Origin: Chlamydomonas sphaeroides
Taxonomy: Eukaryota > Chlorophyta > Chlorophyceae > Chlamydomonadales > Chlamydomonadaceae
DNA: 64,000 nt
Assembly: GCA_001662425.1 (NCBI GenBank)
Contig: BDDC01000230.1
Span: 1-64,000, forward strand
Direction: 5' to 3'
A program made the translations under genes and the position numbers. Below the pieces are notes generated by a model. That model saw only the letters and a list, made by a program, of their open reading frames with translations, had not been told where the DNA came from and searched no databases. Below, piece by piece: positions 23,587-33,443 of the stretch (position 1 is the stretch's first letter; the number at the start of each line of letters is the position of its first letter).

Positions 23587-25884
23587 GTATGTGGCAGAGC
23601 AGATGGAGGCGGCGGGTTGTGGACTGGGGCTTGCTTTCACTGGTGGACCTTTACATTGCATCGCACCTAAGCCGACCCACCTAAGCTGACTGGCCGCCAC
23701 CGGCAGCAACTTGGCACTGTGTCGCCGCTACCGGTATCCGGGAGCCGGCCCGTTGCGAGAGCGCCGGCGCGTGCTCGCAACGCCGGCACGGGCGCGCATT
23801 GCCTCGCCCAGCTGATCATTTCGATATCGCACTTCTGCTGCATAGCACAGAAAAGACAAGAAAGTCTGTGGAGCAGTTGCATGCTTTGCTCGGGGCCGGC
23901 CGTGTCGTGATGAGGCATGCCGCAGCGCGCCAACCGGCGCCTGGCGTAGGGCTGGCCGTGTGTTGTGGGTGTGTGTGTGGGAGGCGGCGTGGCGCAGACT
24001 AGCAATTGCTTCATAGCTTGCATGCCGCCAGCCGGTCAGCTGACCGACGTGTGAGGGTTGTTGAAGCGCTGTGCTTGATGGCGGCCGGGGCATTGCATGG
24101 GGCTCCAGCTCCCTGAGACGCGCCGTGGGTGGTTTGGGCTGGGCTGCGACGCCGGAGGGGGCCTGGGTAGAGGGGATCCGCTTGCTGGGGTGGCAGGCGT
24201 TGGGACCGGCGGCGCAAGCATAAACCCCCGCCGCGGACGCCGGTGCCGAGGCGGCACACGCGGACCGCGGCCGGGAGCCGCCGGCCTTCGCGGGGCGGTT
24301 GCAGGTGTGGGGCCTTTGGGGCGCGGGTCTGGCGCCTCTCTGCGCACTTGATGCGCGCGTGCCTGCTATTTCAGGGCTGGGCTGCTTGCGGAGCTCGTGG
24401 GTTTTGTGTGCCTTGAATGGCCGCGTGTCGCGGGTCGGGGGGACAGTCTCTCGCCCGTGTGCATGGCCTGGCAGGCGCGCAGCGCTGGCGGCTGCCGCTC
24501 TGCCGTCGTGCCCACTCGCATCGGTGCGGCGCCAAGCGAAATAACGCAGGCCAGGGGAGGCCTGCGATGTCGGTGTCGGATAGCCGTCGCTGGGCGGTGT
24601 TCATAGGGGCGCAGCGATTGCTGAGGACGGGATTGAGGCAGACGGGCCTGGGCTGGAGAGGCAGGGCGGCCTCGGCGTCCGCCTTGTGGCTGTGCTGTCT
24701 GTGGCCGACGGCGCGCAGCAGTGGTGTGGCTGGCGGGCAATGCTCTGGCGGCGCAGGGCTCCCATAACGCTTGGCCGCTAGGCTGGGGGCCCTGACGCTG
24801 CTCTGCCATTTCAATGCATTCATTGGCTCTCGGCCTCGACCCTTCTGCCTCCCCCTCCGGCCTCAACTGCTGCCCCATTCGGGACCCTCACCCGCTCGCC
24901 GCGACCCTCATACGGGTCCCTACTTTGGAACAAGCGTGACATCAGGAGGCGCTCTGGAAGCACATGGAACTTACGCGACCGCCTGTTGGCTCCGCTTTAG
25001 CCCAGTCTTGGAGGTCCTGATGAGCTTCGGATGCACTCACTCTTTGCGCCGCCCAACGCGGGGCTCGGCGCTAACCGCGCGCTGTGGCTCTTTCATGCTG
25101 CCGGTGTGCCTTGCTGGCTACCTTTACTCGCACACCAGATAGGTTAGCGCCCACTCGCAGGGCGGCGGTGGAGAGACCCGAGCCGTGAGCTGCAAGCCGC
25201 TATGTGGAGGGCATGACGAGGTGGCAGGGCTGCTTCCAAGGCCAGTCTGGTACCGGTACGGGCACCGGTACGCTCGAGTGGCAGCAGGCCCGTGAGCAGG
25301 GGCCAGGCCTGCAGAGGATCACATCCGGTTGGTCCCGGCCCTGTGACCACCAATGCTGGATTGCGGCTGAGCGGGACATGCACGCTATCGGTTGGCGCCG
25401 TGTCGTACAAGAAAGCAGGGGTTCCCGGGAGGGTCGGATGCGGTGCCCCTTCAGCGCCTGCCAGGGAAAGCCGCGTCCCAAGTCAGCTCGTGGCGCCGCT
25501 GGCCCGAATAGGCTGTGGGTCGCGTCCATCGTGCTGCTATCTGGTCGGGCACTGATCGCCAGGCACCCCAGTCCGGGACGCCGGCAGGATGCCGCCGTTT
25601 TCTTGCATCCTCCTCCTGGCGAGCAGGGGCCCGGGTCCATACGCAGCACGCCACCGCCACAGCACTTACAGCGGAGCGCGCACGCGAGGTGTGCTCCTAC
25701 AGGTCCGCCACCCTGCGGCCCCGCGCGCCTCTTGCTCTCGCCAGCCACCCCAGCTCCGGAACAGTACACGGTGCTTGCTCTCGCCCTTGCGGCCACACAG
25801 CCACCGAAGCCACCTCGAATGCACACACACGAAGACACACATGTAAACTCTCTCGCGGCGCCACGTGTCCGGGAACAAGGACGG

Positions 25885-25900
25885 CCACACACACACACAC
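25885..25900 (+). repeat. (CA)n dinucleotide repeat
   Basis: A short uninterrupted CA run with further CA-rich sequence on both sides (25820-25915). It is in non-genic sequence. Confidence 0.85.
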
Positions 25901-27170
25901 ATGCACACCGCGCTCGAGCTTTCTCCAGTGCGCACCGCAACGGCCCGCCGGAGCCCGCACAAGCCCAATACCTCAGCGGCAAGGCGCCCGGCCGCCCGCC
26001 GCGGCCTCGGCCCACGGGCACGCGCCAGGCGCTGCAGCCGCACAGTCACAGAACAGCTGCGCCACAGCAGCTACGGCGGGAGCCCTCTGCCCTGCTCCCA
26101 CCCTACTCCTCACATGCCATGCCGCAACCATGCCGCCCAGACCATGCAAGAATACGCTGGGAGCCAACCCCCGCCAGCGCTTGCCAGCGAAGCGCCGGCC
26201 AAAGGCATGCGCAGCGCACGACCAAAGCCGGGCCCACACCCGGCACATCTACCCCCCGCGCCGCCACAACACATGCTACGGCCGCGCCTGCTCGCTTTGC
26301 GGCGGTCTCTGCTCTCCTGCAGCCCTTCGCTCGCAACACCGCGACTCGTAAGATGTCTCGCACTCACGCCTCGCACACAGAAACATGCTCTCGCAGCCGC
26401 TCCGCAATCCGGGCGGCAGATCACGGGCGGCCTCAAAACGACCGCAGATACCGATACCGATGCCATGCAAGTGGGTAAACTAAGGACGGCGGGCGGCGCC
26501 CTCAAGATCCTGCCCCAGCCTGTGGGAGACCTGATCTTGTGGGCCCACACTCAGAACACGCCGCCGCACATCATCGTCTTCCTCCGATCTTGCGATGCAG
26601 AGTCCACAGGCATTCAAAAGAGGCTCGGGCCGTGGGCGCCAACGGTCCTCCAGTCCCGTCGAGGCCACACCCCCGAGGCGCCGGCAAGGCCCATGAGGCG
26701 CATGCGGTGCCACCGATCGCTGTCACACTCGCTCCGGCGCATACAACAACCAACCCAGTCCCCAGCGCCTCCAACTATCTCAACCAACAGCACACCTGCC
26801 AAAATTGGTTGGCGACCACTACTGGGCCCCGCCCCATGCGGGGGGTCGCGCGCACGGCGCCGGCCTCCCGCCGCAGGCGCCCAGCAGCCGCGTCGCCAAT
26901 CAGTCGCGAGCCAGCCACTACCCGTTACCCGGACCTCGTTAGATCCGAGCCGGGATCTGTGAGCATCATGATTGAGCCAGCCTCGACGGCCGTGTGATGC
27001 GAATGCGGATCCAAGATCCAGGATCCAGCGCAGAGAACAACATAGAATACATCCCGGATGCGGCAGGCCGCTGCCGCCCAGGAGGTGGCGTCGCATGTGC
27101 CCCACCCACCAGACGCTGGGCCCAGCCCAGCCCAAGCCCAAGCCCAAGGACGGACAGGATAGGGCAGCTA

Positions 27171-28374
27171 CTAGGACGGCGGCGGTGCCGCGTCCGGCGG
27201 CAGCAGCGCCTCCAGCCGCGCCCGAATGTCGTCGAGCTCGCTGCCACTCAGCCCGCTGTACCGCGCCAGCGTCGACGGCTGCGACGCTCCCCCTGCCCCC
27301 ACCCCGCTGCCCGCCACCGACGGCGGCGGCGACGGCGGCGCGGCGCGCGCCGTCGCCGTCGCGGCGCCGCTGCCCGACCCCGACGCGCGGCGCGGCTCCA
27401 GCTCCGGCTCCGCGTCGAGCACCGCAAACTGGCCCTCGCGCAGCCGCAGCGAGCGCTCCCAGTCGGTGATGGAGACGTTGAAGTCGGGCGGGATGAGCAG
27501 GCTGCCGGCCGGCTCCAGGCGGCAGCTGTAGGTCTGGTCCAGGCAGAAGGACAGCAGGTCGCGCGGCGGGATGGAGCACACGTGCGGCGTGTGGTCCATG
27601 GAGGCCTCCAGGAGGCCGGCGTAGCTGCGGGGTGCGGGGGGAACCAGGTGATCGCGCGGGTTGGTTGGGGAACGGCGGGGCGGCGGGTGGTGGTGGGCAG
27701 GGCCGCCGTAAGCTCGTGGCTGAGACGCAACAAGGCGGCAGGCAGGAGGAGGCACTGTCCTCCTGCAACGCCCCCGCTCCCAACAGCCAACCGGTACGCG
27801 AGGGGGTCGTTTCCTGGGGCATCGCAACACCACCCCGCCTCGCCCCACCCCGACCCAAACCCTGGCCCATGCCCGCGGCCAGCCCCTCCTCGCCGCCTCA
27901 CCGGTGCGCCTCCTCCTCGCTCTCAAAGGCGATGATGGTCTCGTGCGGGATGCCGTCGCTGCCGAAGGCGCGCAGCGAGTAGATGCCCTCCGTGTCCCGC
28001 TCGCCCACGCCGAAGAGAATGACAAACACGTGGCGCAGGCGCGACCACACCAGCGGCCCCGCCAGGAACAGGTCCACGCCGGGCTGGTCGGTGAGCGTCC
28101 ACAGCTCCTTGCGCATGGGCGGCCGCATACTCCGGGGCGGGAACAGCAGCGGCTCCACGGGGTTGAGGTTCGAGGGCGCGAGCGGTACGGGGAAGGGCGT
28201 CGAGGGCGGGGAGGGGGCGGGCGGCGCGAGGTCATCGCCGTCGAGGGCCGAGGTGGTGGGCAGGTTGGCGGGCGCGGGCACGTAGGGCTCGGGCGAGAAG
28301 TCCCAGGGCGCGGCGGGCCGCGGCGAGGATTGGTGGACGTGCGGCGAGCGGCTGTCACCGAGGCTGCTGGAGGT
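27171..28374 (-). CDS. DUF3110-domain protein, probably plastid (5' end unresolved)
   Basis: Two exons are clear on the minus strand: 28374-27902 and 27624-27171, joined in phase to read AFESEEEAHRYAGLLEASM. The DUF3110 core is seen as HVFVILFGVGERDTEGIYSL, HETIIAFESEEEA, then a second half with LLSFCLDQTYSCRLEPAGS and LIPPDFNVSITDWE. DUF3110 proteins occur in cyanobacteria and plastids of green plants; their function is unknown. The C-terminal 90 residues are Pro/Ser/Ala-rich. The upstream exon begins after a good acceptor at 28375, so at least one 5' exon with the start codon and a likely transit peptide must lie in 28375-29400; I could not place it with confidence. Confidence 0.8.
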
Positions 28375-29494
28375 CTGCGAGGTGAGGGGCAGTGGGGAGG
28401 AGCGTTGGCGTTGGCTAGAGCGCCAGCGTGGGCGTTTGCCCCAAACGAGGGTTTTGGGTTGGGTGAAACCTACGGCGCATGCGCCCTAAGTCAATCGCTG
28501 GTATATGATTAGCATGCGCTCAGCGCAGTGCGCCAGGTGCACAGGTCAGCGCGAGAGCGCGCCGACCTTGGCTTGACATGCGCTCGCCTTGCCGACCGCG
28601 CCGCCCGCTGCGCACCTCTGCCCCGTCGCCTGCGCTGGCTCCATTGCAGGTAGCAAGAAGTGATGGTCGCGACCTCGAATGGGGGATCCCCGTGCCTGCA
28701 GCGCGACGCGTAAGTGCTGACGCGTCAGGCGAGCGCCTCAGGCAAGTCGCTTTCCGTCGACCAAGGACGCACCTGCCGGTCTCCGGGAGAAGCTGTTGTT
28801 CCTTGAGCATCCACGCGACTTGGCTGCGCGGGAGGAGCGAACGTGAGGCCCCAGGCGTCCCACCAGTGGGTTGCAAGTGCGCGAGGCGTTTCTCCAGCGC
28901 CCTCACCGCATGGCGAGGCGAGCTCTGAGCTGCCCTGTCGGTTAAAGCCGGTACTGGGCAGCGACCGCTGTAACATCCTCAGCGACATAGAGGATGCCCG
29001 GACCGAGGAGTCCTCTGGCCTATGGAGCGAGTTTGCCTTCGCAGCCTACGTCTTTGAATGCTATAAAAGGAGATAGCAGTAGTGAGTATGAAGGGTTCAG
29101 GAACAAGACGGCCTGGACTCAATAAGAAACTGGTCGATTTGCCCGGTTGGCTTGCGCTTTTGTTTCTGAACTGAATCAAGAATACCAATGTAAGAGCGCA
29201 GTTGCTTATGCTTGCATAGCCGGGGAGGGCGGCAAGCAGCACAGCGCAGGGGCCCATGCAAGCAACGCCCAACAACCTGCCATTCGCCATCCGCGACAGC
29301 CGCGAAAGTACTCGCCTTATTGACCCAGCTCGTATCTGCCACTCAAGGCATCTGTGTGCAAGCCCCCCAGTTGCAAGCCCCGCTGCAAGCCATTGCAACA
29401 CACGCGACGAATCAACGTTCTGTGCGACAGCTCGGCCCTCGCTGCCCAGCTCGGCGCCTGTCTATTCGGTTTCGCACCGCGCGGGTCAACGCGC
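28375..29494. other. Divergent region between DUF3110 and PGPP1 genes
   Basis: The two genes are transcribed away from each other. The stretch should hold the missing first exon of the DUF3110 gene (minus strand) and the promoter and 5' UTR of the PGPP1 gene (plus strand). An open minus-strand frame at 28520-28906 is rich in Arg, Ser and Ala but has no splice evidence tying it to the DUF3110 exons. Confidence 0.5.
29062..29069 (+). promoter_or_regulatory. Candidate TATA box for PGPP1
   Basis: TATAAAAG on the plus strand, 426 bases before the proposed PGPP1 start codon, in an otherwise GC-rich stretch. Position and orientation fit a promoter with a 5' UTR of about 400 bases. The assignment rests on sequence alone. 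Confidence 0.35.
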
Positions 29495-32400
29495 ATGCGG
29501 CAAGCGGCGCTGGGCCCGTCGCGCGCGTGCCGCTCGCTGCTGCCCGCGTGGAGGGCCCCTGCCGGCGCTCCCAACGCGCACACGGTGCCTGCACCCCGCC
29601 CCCTGGCAATCCGTGCTAGCACAACGAGCAGCACCACCGGCCCACAGGTGCGGCCCTGAGCAGCAAGCATCCAGGTCAGGCAGGTGTTGAGCAGCCAGCC
29701 ACTGCGCCGGCGCCTGGCCGCGTCCGGCCCGCCGGACCGCCTCCCGGACAGCGGCGCACCACCAAACCCCCCGCGGCACCGGAGCCCTTTGGCCCCTCAC
29801 CCCCTTCGGAGCTCGCTACTCAGACCGCTCCGTTCTTGCCGCTCGCCACAGCGCGAGCACGTAGGCGCTGGCCTGCATTTGCGCACCGCGCCGCCTCATT
29901 ACACCCCCCGCGACGCGTACGGGGTGGTACTCTATTCCAGCCAATAAAGTTGAACTCACACCCCTGGTTCTCTACTACGACCCTAAAATGGAACACCCAC
30001 ACTCCTGCGCCTCGCCAGGCCCCGGCACCTGCCGGCATCAGCACCACGTCCACCGCTAGCCCCAGCACCAGCGGCGCCGGCACGAGCGCCGGCGTCGGCG
30101 GCGGCGGACCGGGCGGCGGCCCAACCAGCGGCGGCGGACCGGGCCCCGACCACGGCGCTTGCACCGAGCACAGCCCCAGCGACATGGCGCGCGCGCAGCA
30201 GAACTTCAACTCGGCCGGCGTGGGGCTGTTCTTCAGCCTCTTTTCGGTGGGACGGGCTGCTGGAGCTGGACCGTGACCTGGGTGGATGGGCCGTGCCCGG
30301 AAGGGTGGTTCCTTCGGTGGGCCGTGCCCTAGCTGGCTGGGCCGTGCCCTAGCTGGCTGGGCCGTGCCCTAGCTGGCTGGGCCGTGCCCTAGCTGGCTGG
30401 GCCGTGCCTAGCTGGCTGGGCCGTGCCCTAGCTGGCTGGGCCGTGCCCTAGCTGGCTGGGCCGTGCCCCGGACAGGCTCGCTTGCTAGCGCTGAGGGGGT
30501 GCTGTTGTACAGGCAGCAGCGGTGCACATAGAGCACCAGCCGTTGGCCGGTTCTGGGCCGGGCCGCCGCTGCGTGTCTCTCCCAAGCAGCCCCCCTCCCC
30601 GGCGCTGCCGCCGCGTGCGGGGCCCAGCCGGCGGCGCTGCGCTCTCCGTCGCCGAGTGCGCGGGCCCCTGTGGCGGCCGTGCGGGGGGGAGCAGGCCATG
30701 CAGCCCCAGCCGCGCCCCTCACATCCGGCCCCTGAGCTGCCTTCTTGACCTGCACCCTTGACCGGCCCCGCAGGGCAGCCAGAGCCTGGCGCTGCCGCAC
30801 CTGGCGGCGCCCGACATCAGCCACGTGGACTGGCCGGCGCTGCGCGCAGCGGGCTTCAGGGGAGTGGTTTTCGACAAGGTACGCCACGCCAGGGCGTCGT
30901 GAAGCAGGTGTAGCGCAGGTGACGGGCGGTCGAGCTAGGCGGGGAGCAGCACAGCGCCGCGCTGCGGGACCGCTCGTGCGGCTCGTGCGCGCTTCGTCGG
31001 CTCAACGAATCGCGCCTGGCCAGCGCGCTGCCAATCAGATGAGCGCTTGGCGTACGCCATACGGTACCGTTATGCCGCCAGTGAAGGGAAATCGAACTGA
31101 GCCAGAGAGCATGTGGCCGCACAACCCGCGCCCCACCCCCCAGGACAACACGCTGACGGAGCCCTTTGCGCTGGAGGTGGCGCCGCACCTCAAGGCCTCG
31201 CTCACCACCTGCCTGGTCGCGTTCGAGGGGCGGGCCGTGCTGTACAGCAACAGCGCCGGGCTGCAGCAGTACGACCCGGAAGGTACGAATGCTGTATGGA
31301 GATGCAGGGGTGCGCAGCCACCTGCCCGGCCGCTTTGGGTTGTAGCCCGGCCCCGGGACATGCCGCCCTTCAACCATGGCGTGCGGCGGCCTGCGCAAGC
31401 CGTGTGTGCGCATGGAGCAAAAGCAGCCTACGGGTCTGCTGTAGCGTACCTCACATCACCACACGGCGCGCTTGCTCGCCCATGGCTCGCCAGGCAAGGA
31501 GGCCGCTGCCTTTGAGGCGGCCCTGGGCATCCCCGTGCTGCGTCACACGGAGAAGAAGCCGGCGGGCGGCAGCGGTGAGCTGGAGGCCCACTTCGGGTGC
31601 CCGGCGGCGGATCTCATTATGGTGGGCGACAGGTGAGGCGCTTATGTGTTTGCCCATCTCCTTGTGACATTGATGTAACCTGCCCTGCAACGCATGTTCT
31701 TTAAGGGCATAGATGCCGACTTGACGTGTTAGGAGCTTTGCCCGAGGCATAGTTGGGCTGGCGCTATGAAGACGAGCACACAGCACTTTCAGCGGCGTGG
31801 CGCCAGGCGTGGGGCTCAGCCGGGATGGCAGGTGCACAGCCGGGGCCGGGCCCTGCTTGGCCTGCTGGCAGCAGCCATGCAAGCTACCACTCACCCGCCC
31901 GCCGACCTGGCTTGGAGGGAAGCGTGCGGCAGTGGCTGGGCGCGCCTCATCTCGAGAGCTAGGTCGGGGTAGCACACCGCGGGCTGCGTCCCGCGGAAGC
32001 AACCTGTGACGGGTGATGGGCGCCTTGGTCCTGGGGATGAAGCAGAGCGTCGCTTGGCTGCGGCCAGCAAGCAGCTCGACGGCTGTCCACCGCAGCCCTC
32101 GCCAACCCCCAACCGTCGCCGGCGCAGGTACCTGACAGACGTGGCGTTTGGCAACCGCCACGGCATGCTGACGGTGCACGTGACGCCGCTCACCGGCCGG
32201 GGCGAGCCGCTGGGGGTGTGGCTGGTGAGGCGCCTGGGGTGGAGGGGCGTGAAGGGGGAGAGGGGCGGGGGCGGCAGCCGGAGGCAGCCCGCCGGCAGTG
32301 CAGCGGTCACTTCGCTGGGCTGGGCTGCTGGAGTGCGCCGCGCGGGGAGGTGGTAAGCCGGCGATACGACACGAGACAATCCAGGCCACGAGGGGGCCAA

Positions 32401-32722
32401 CAAGTTGATGCCCATGCTCGCACGTGCTCGCCAAACTGCTGCTGGCGGCGCCTGGTCAGTTGCGCCGCAGCCAGCGCCCCCCCCCTTGCACACCCCTCCC
32501 ACCGCTCCCACTCCCTGCCGCTCCCTCCCACTCCCTGCCGCTCCCTGCCGCTCCCTGCCGCTCCCTGCCGCTCCCTGCCGCTCCCTGCAGGCGCGCCGCG
32601 TGGAGGAGTTCTGGGTGGCGCGCTGGACGGGCGTCGGCGTGCACCCGCCGCCACACAGCCGAGTGCCGCACGCGCAGCTGCCAGCCTTCGTGCGGCCGCC
32701 GCCGGGGGGCGCGGCGCCATGA
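29495..32722 (+). CDS. PGPP1: Phosphatidylglycerophosphate phosphatase, YqeG/GEP4-type HAD, plastid
   Basis: Seven exons (29495-29647, 30019-30246, 30774-30878, 31144-31282, 31494-31632, 32128-32224, 32591-32722) give 330 residues in consistent phase. HAD motif I is FDKDNTLT with both catalytic Asp residues; motif II is YSNSAG; the lysine motif is RHTEKKPAG; motif III is MVGDRYLTDVAFGN. These fit the YqeG/GEP4/PGPP1 branch, which dephosphorylates phosphatidylglycerophosphate to phosphatidylglycerol, a thylakoid lipid. Exon 1 starts MRQAALGPSRACRSLLPAW and reads PLAIRAST before a Thr/Ser run, a typical algal plastid transit peptide; a mitochondrial signal is the alternative. Residues 52-105 are a Gly/Ser/Thr-rich linker. 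The exon 1-2 join is supported by phase and by the absence of another in-frame ATG except Met107. Confidence 0.88.
30321..30472 (+). repeat. 20-bp minisatellite in PGPP1 intron 2
   Basis: About seven and a half tandem copies of GCCCTAGCTGGCTGGGCCGT. One unit has lost a single C. The array lies in the intron between exons 2 and 3 of the phosphatase gene and is nearly homogeneous, which suggests recent expansion. Confidence 0.93.
32508..32590 (+). repeat. CTCCCTGCCG repeat at a 3' splice site
   Basis: Tandem 10-base units CTCCCTGCCG, about seven copies. The last unit reads CTCCCTGCAG and is itself the acceptor of the last PGPP1 intron. The array therefore supplies the whole polypyrimidine tract. 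Confidence 0.9.
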
Positions 32723-33443
32723 TGCTGGGCCGACGACAGTCGGCAAAGGGGCGCGCAGCCGGGCGAGGGCCGAAGGCTGCCGCCAGCGGGACGCAGCGGG
32801 GCGAGGGGCGGCCTGACGAGGGCCGACCGCAGGGCGGGCGCTTCGGTGCTGCGGAGCAACATGGGGCCGGCGTCAACAGGGCAAGCTCCTAGAGCACAGC
32901 GGCCGAAGCGCGCGTGTGACGAGGGCCGGAGGCCGTCGCCGGGGTGTTTCTTTCGTTGAGTGCGGGCGCAGCTGCGGCTGGCAGCACGGCGCGTGACGGG
33001 GGCTGCTAAGCGCCGGCCGCCAGGCGGTGGAGACGTTACATCAGTTTGGGTCAGTGCAGCAGTGATACGTCTATCTAGCTGGAGTGGTGCAGATTGCTTG
33101 TGAGCGAGTGCTGTTACTTGGCCATGCATGAGGCCGGTGGCGTTGTGCCCCATCCAGCCATGTATGTGTGCATGCAGGTCCCCACCACCACTGCTGGGTT
33201 GCTCGGTTTCGGCATCCATCACACCAGGCTGTTGAATGGATCAAAACAATAATAAGTTGCCTGGGATTCCAGGGCCTGTCTAATGCCACGTTAATGCCAC
33301 ACGCGCGCACAGCCAACGCAGTGCCACGGACGCCGCCCTGCCGCCCCGGCGCCTGGGCTCGCACCGCTGCACGCCCCCTGGCAGCCTGCCAGCCCGCCAG
33401 CCCCGCCCAGCGCTCGCTGCAGCATTCGTTGCTACAGCGCTCG
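32723..33443. other. Convergent gap between PGPP1 and the Cys-rich gene
   Basis: Both neighbouring genes end toward this stretch, so it holds two 3' UTRs. On the minus strand a TGTAA (the usual green-algal polyadenylation signal) occurs near 33038, about 400 bases after the minus-strand stop. No gene is seen. Confidence 0.5.

Larger units (their letters stand above)
22007..27170. other. 5.1-kb intergenic region
   Basis: No convincing exon is seen on either strand. Long open frames exist (for example 25204-26478 on plus and 25200-26021 on minus), but they overlap each other, have no recognisable domain and run through CA repeats. They are expected by chance at this GC content. Simple repeats occur at 23481, 23559 and 25885. 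The right end contains the 3' side of the minus-strand DUF3110 gene. Confidence 0.6.

Noticed and set aside
25204..26478. A 424-codon open frame on the plus strand
   Set aside because: It overlaps a 273-codon frame on the other strand, contains CA-repeat-derived His-Thr runs and shows no domain, transit peptide or family motif. Frames this long arise by chance at this GC content.
30321..30472. CRISPR-like array
   Set aside because: Units are contiguous with no unique spacers, in an intron of a eukaryotic gene. It is a minisatellite.
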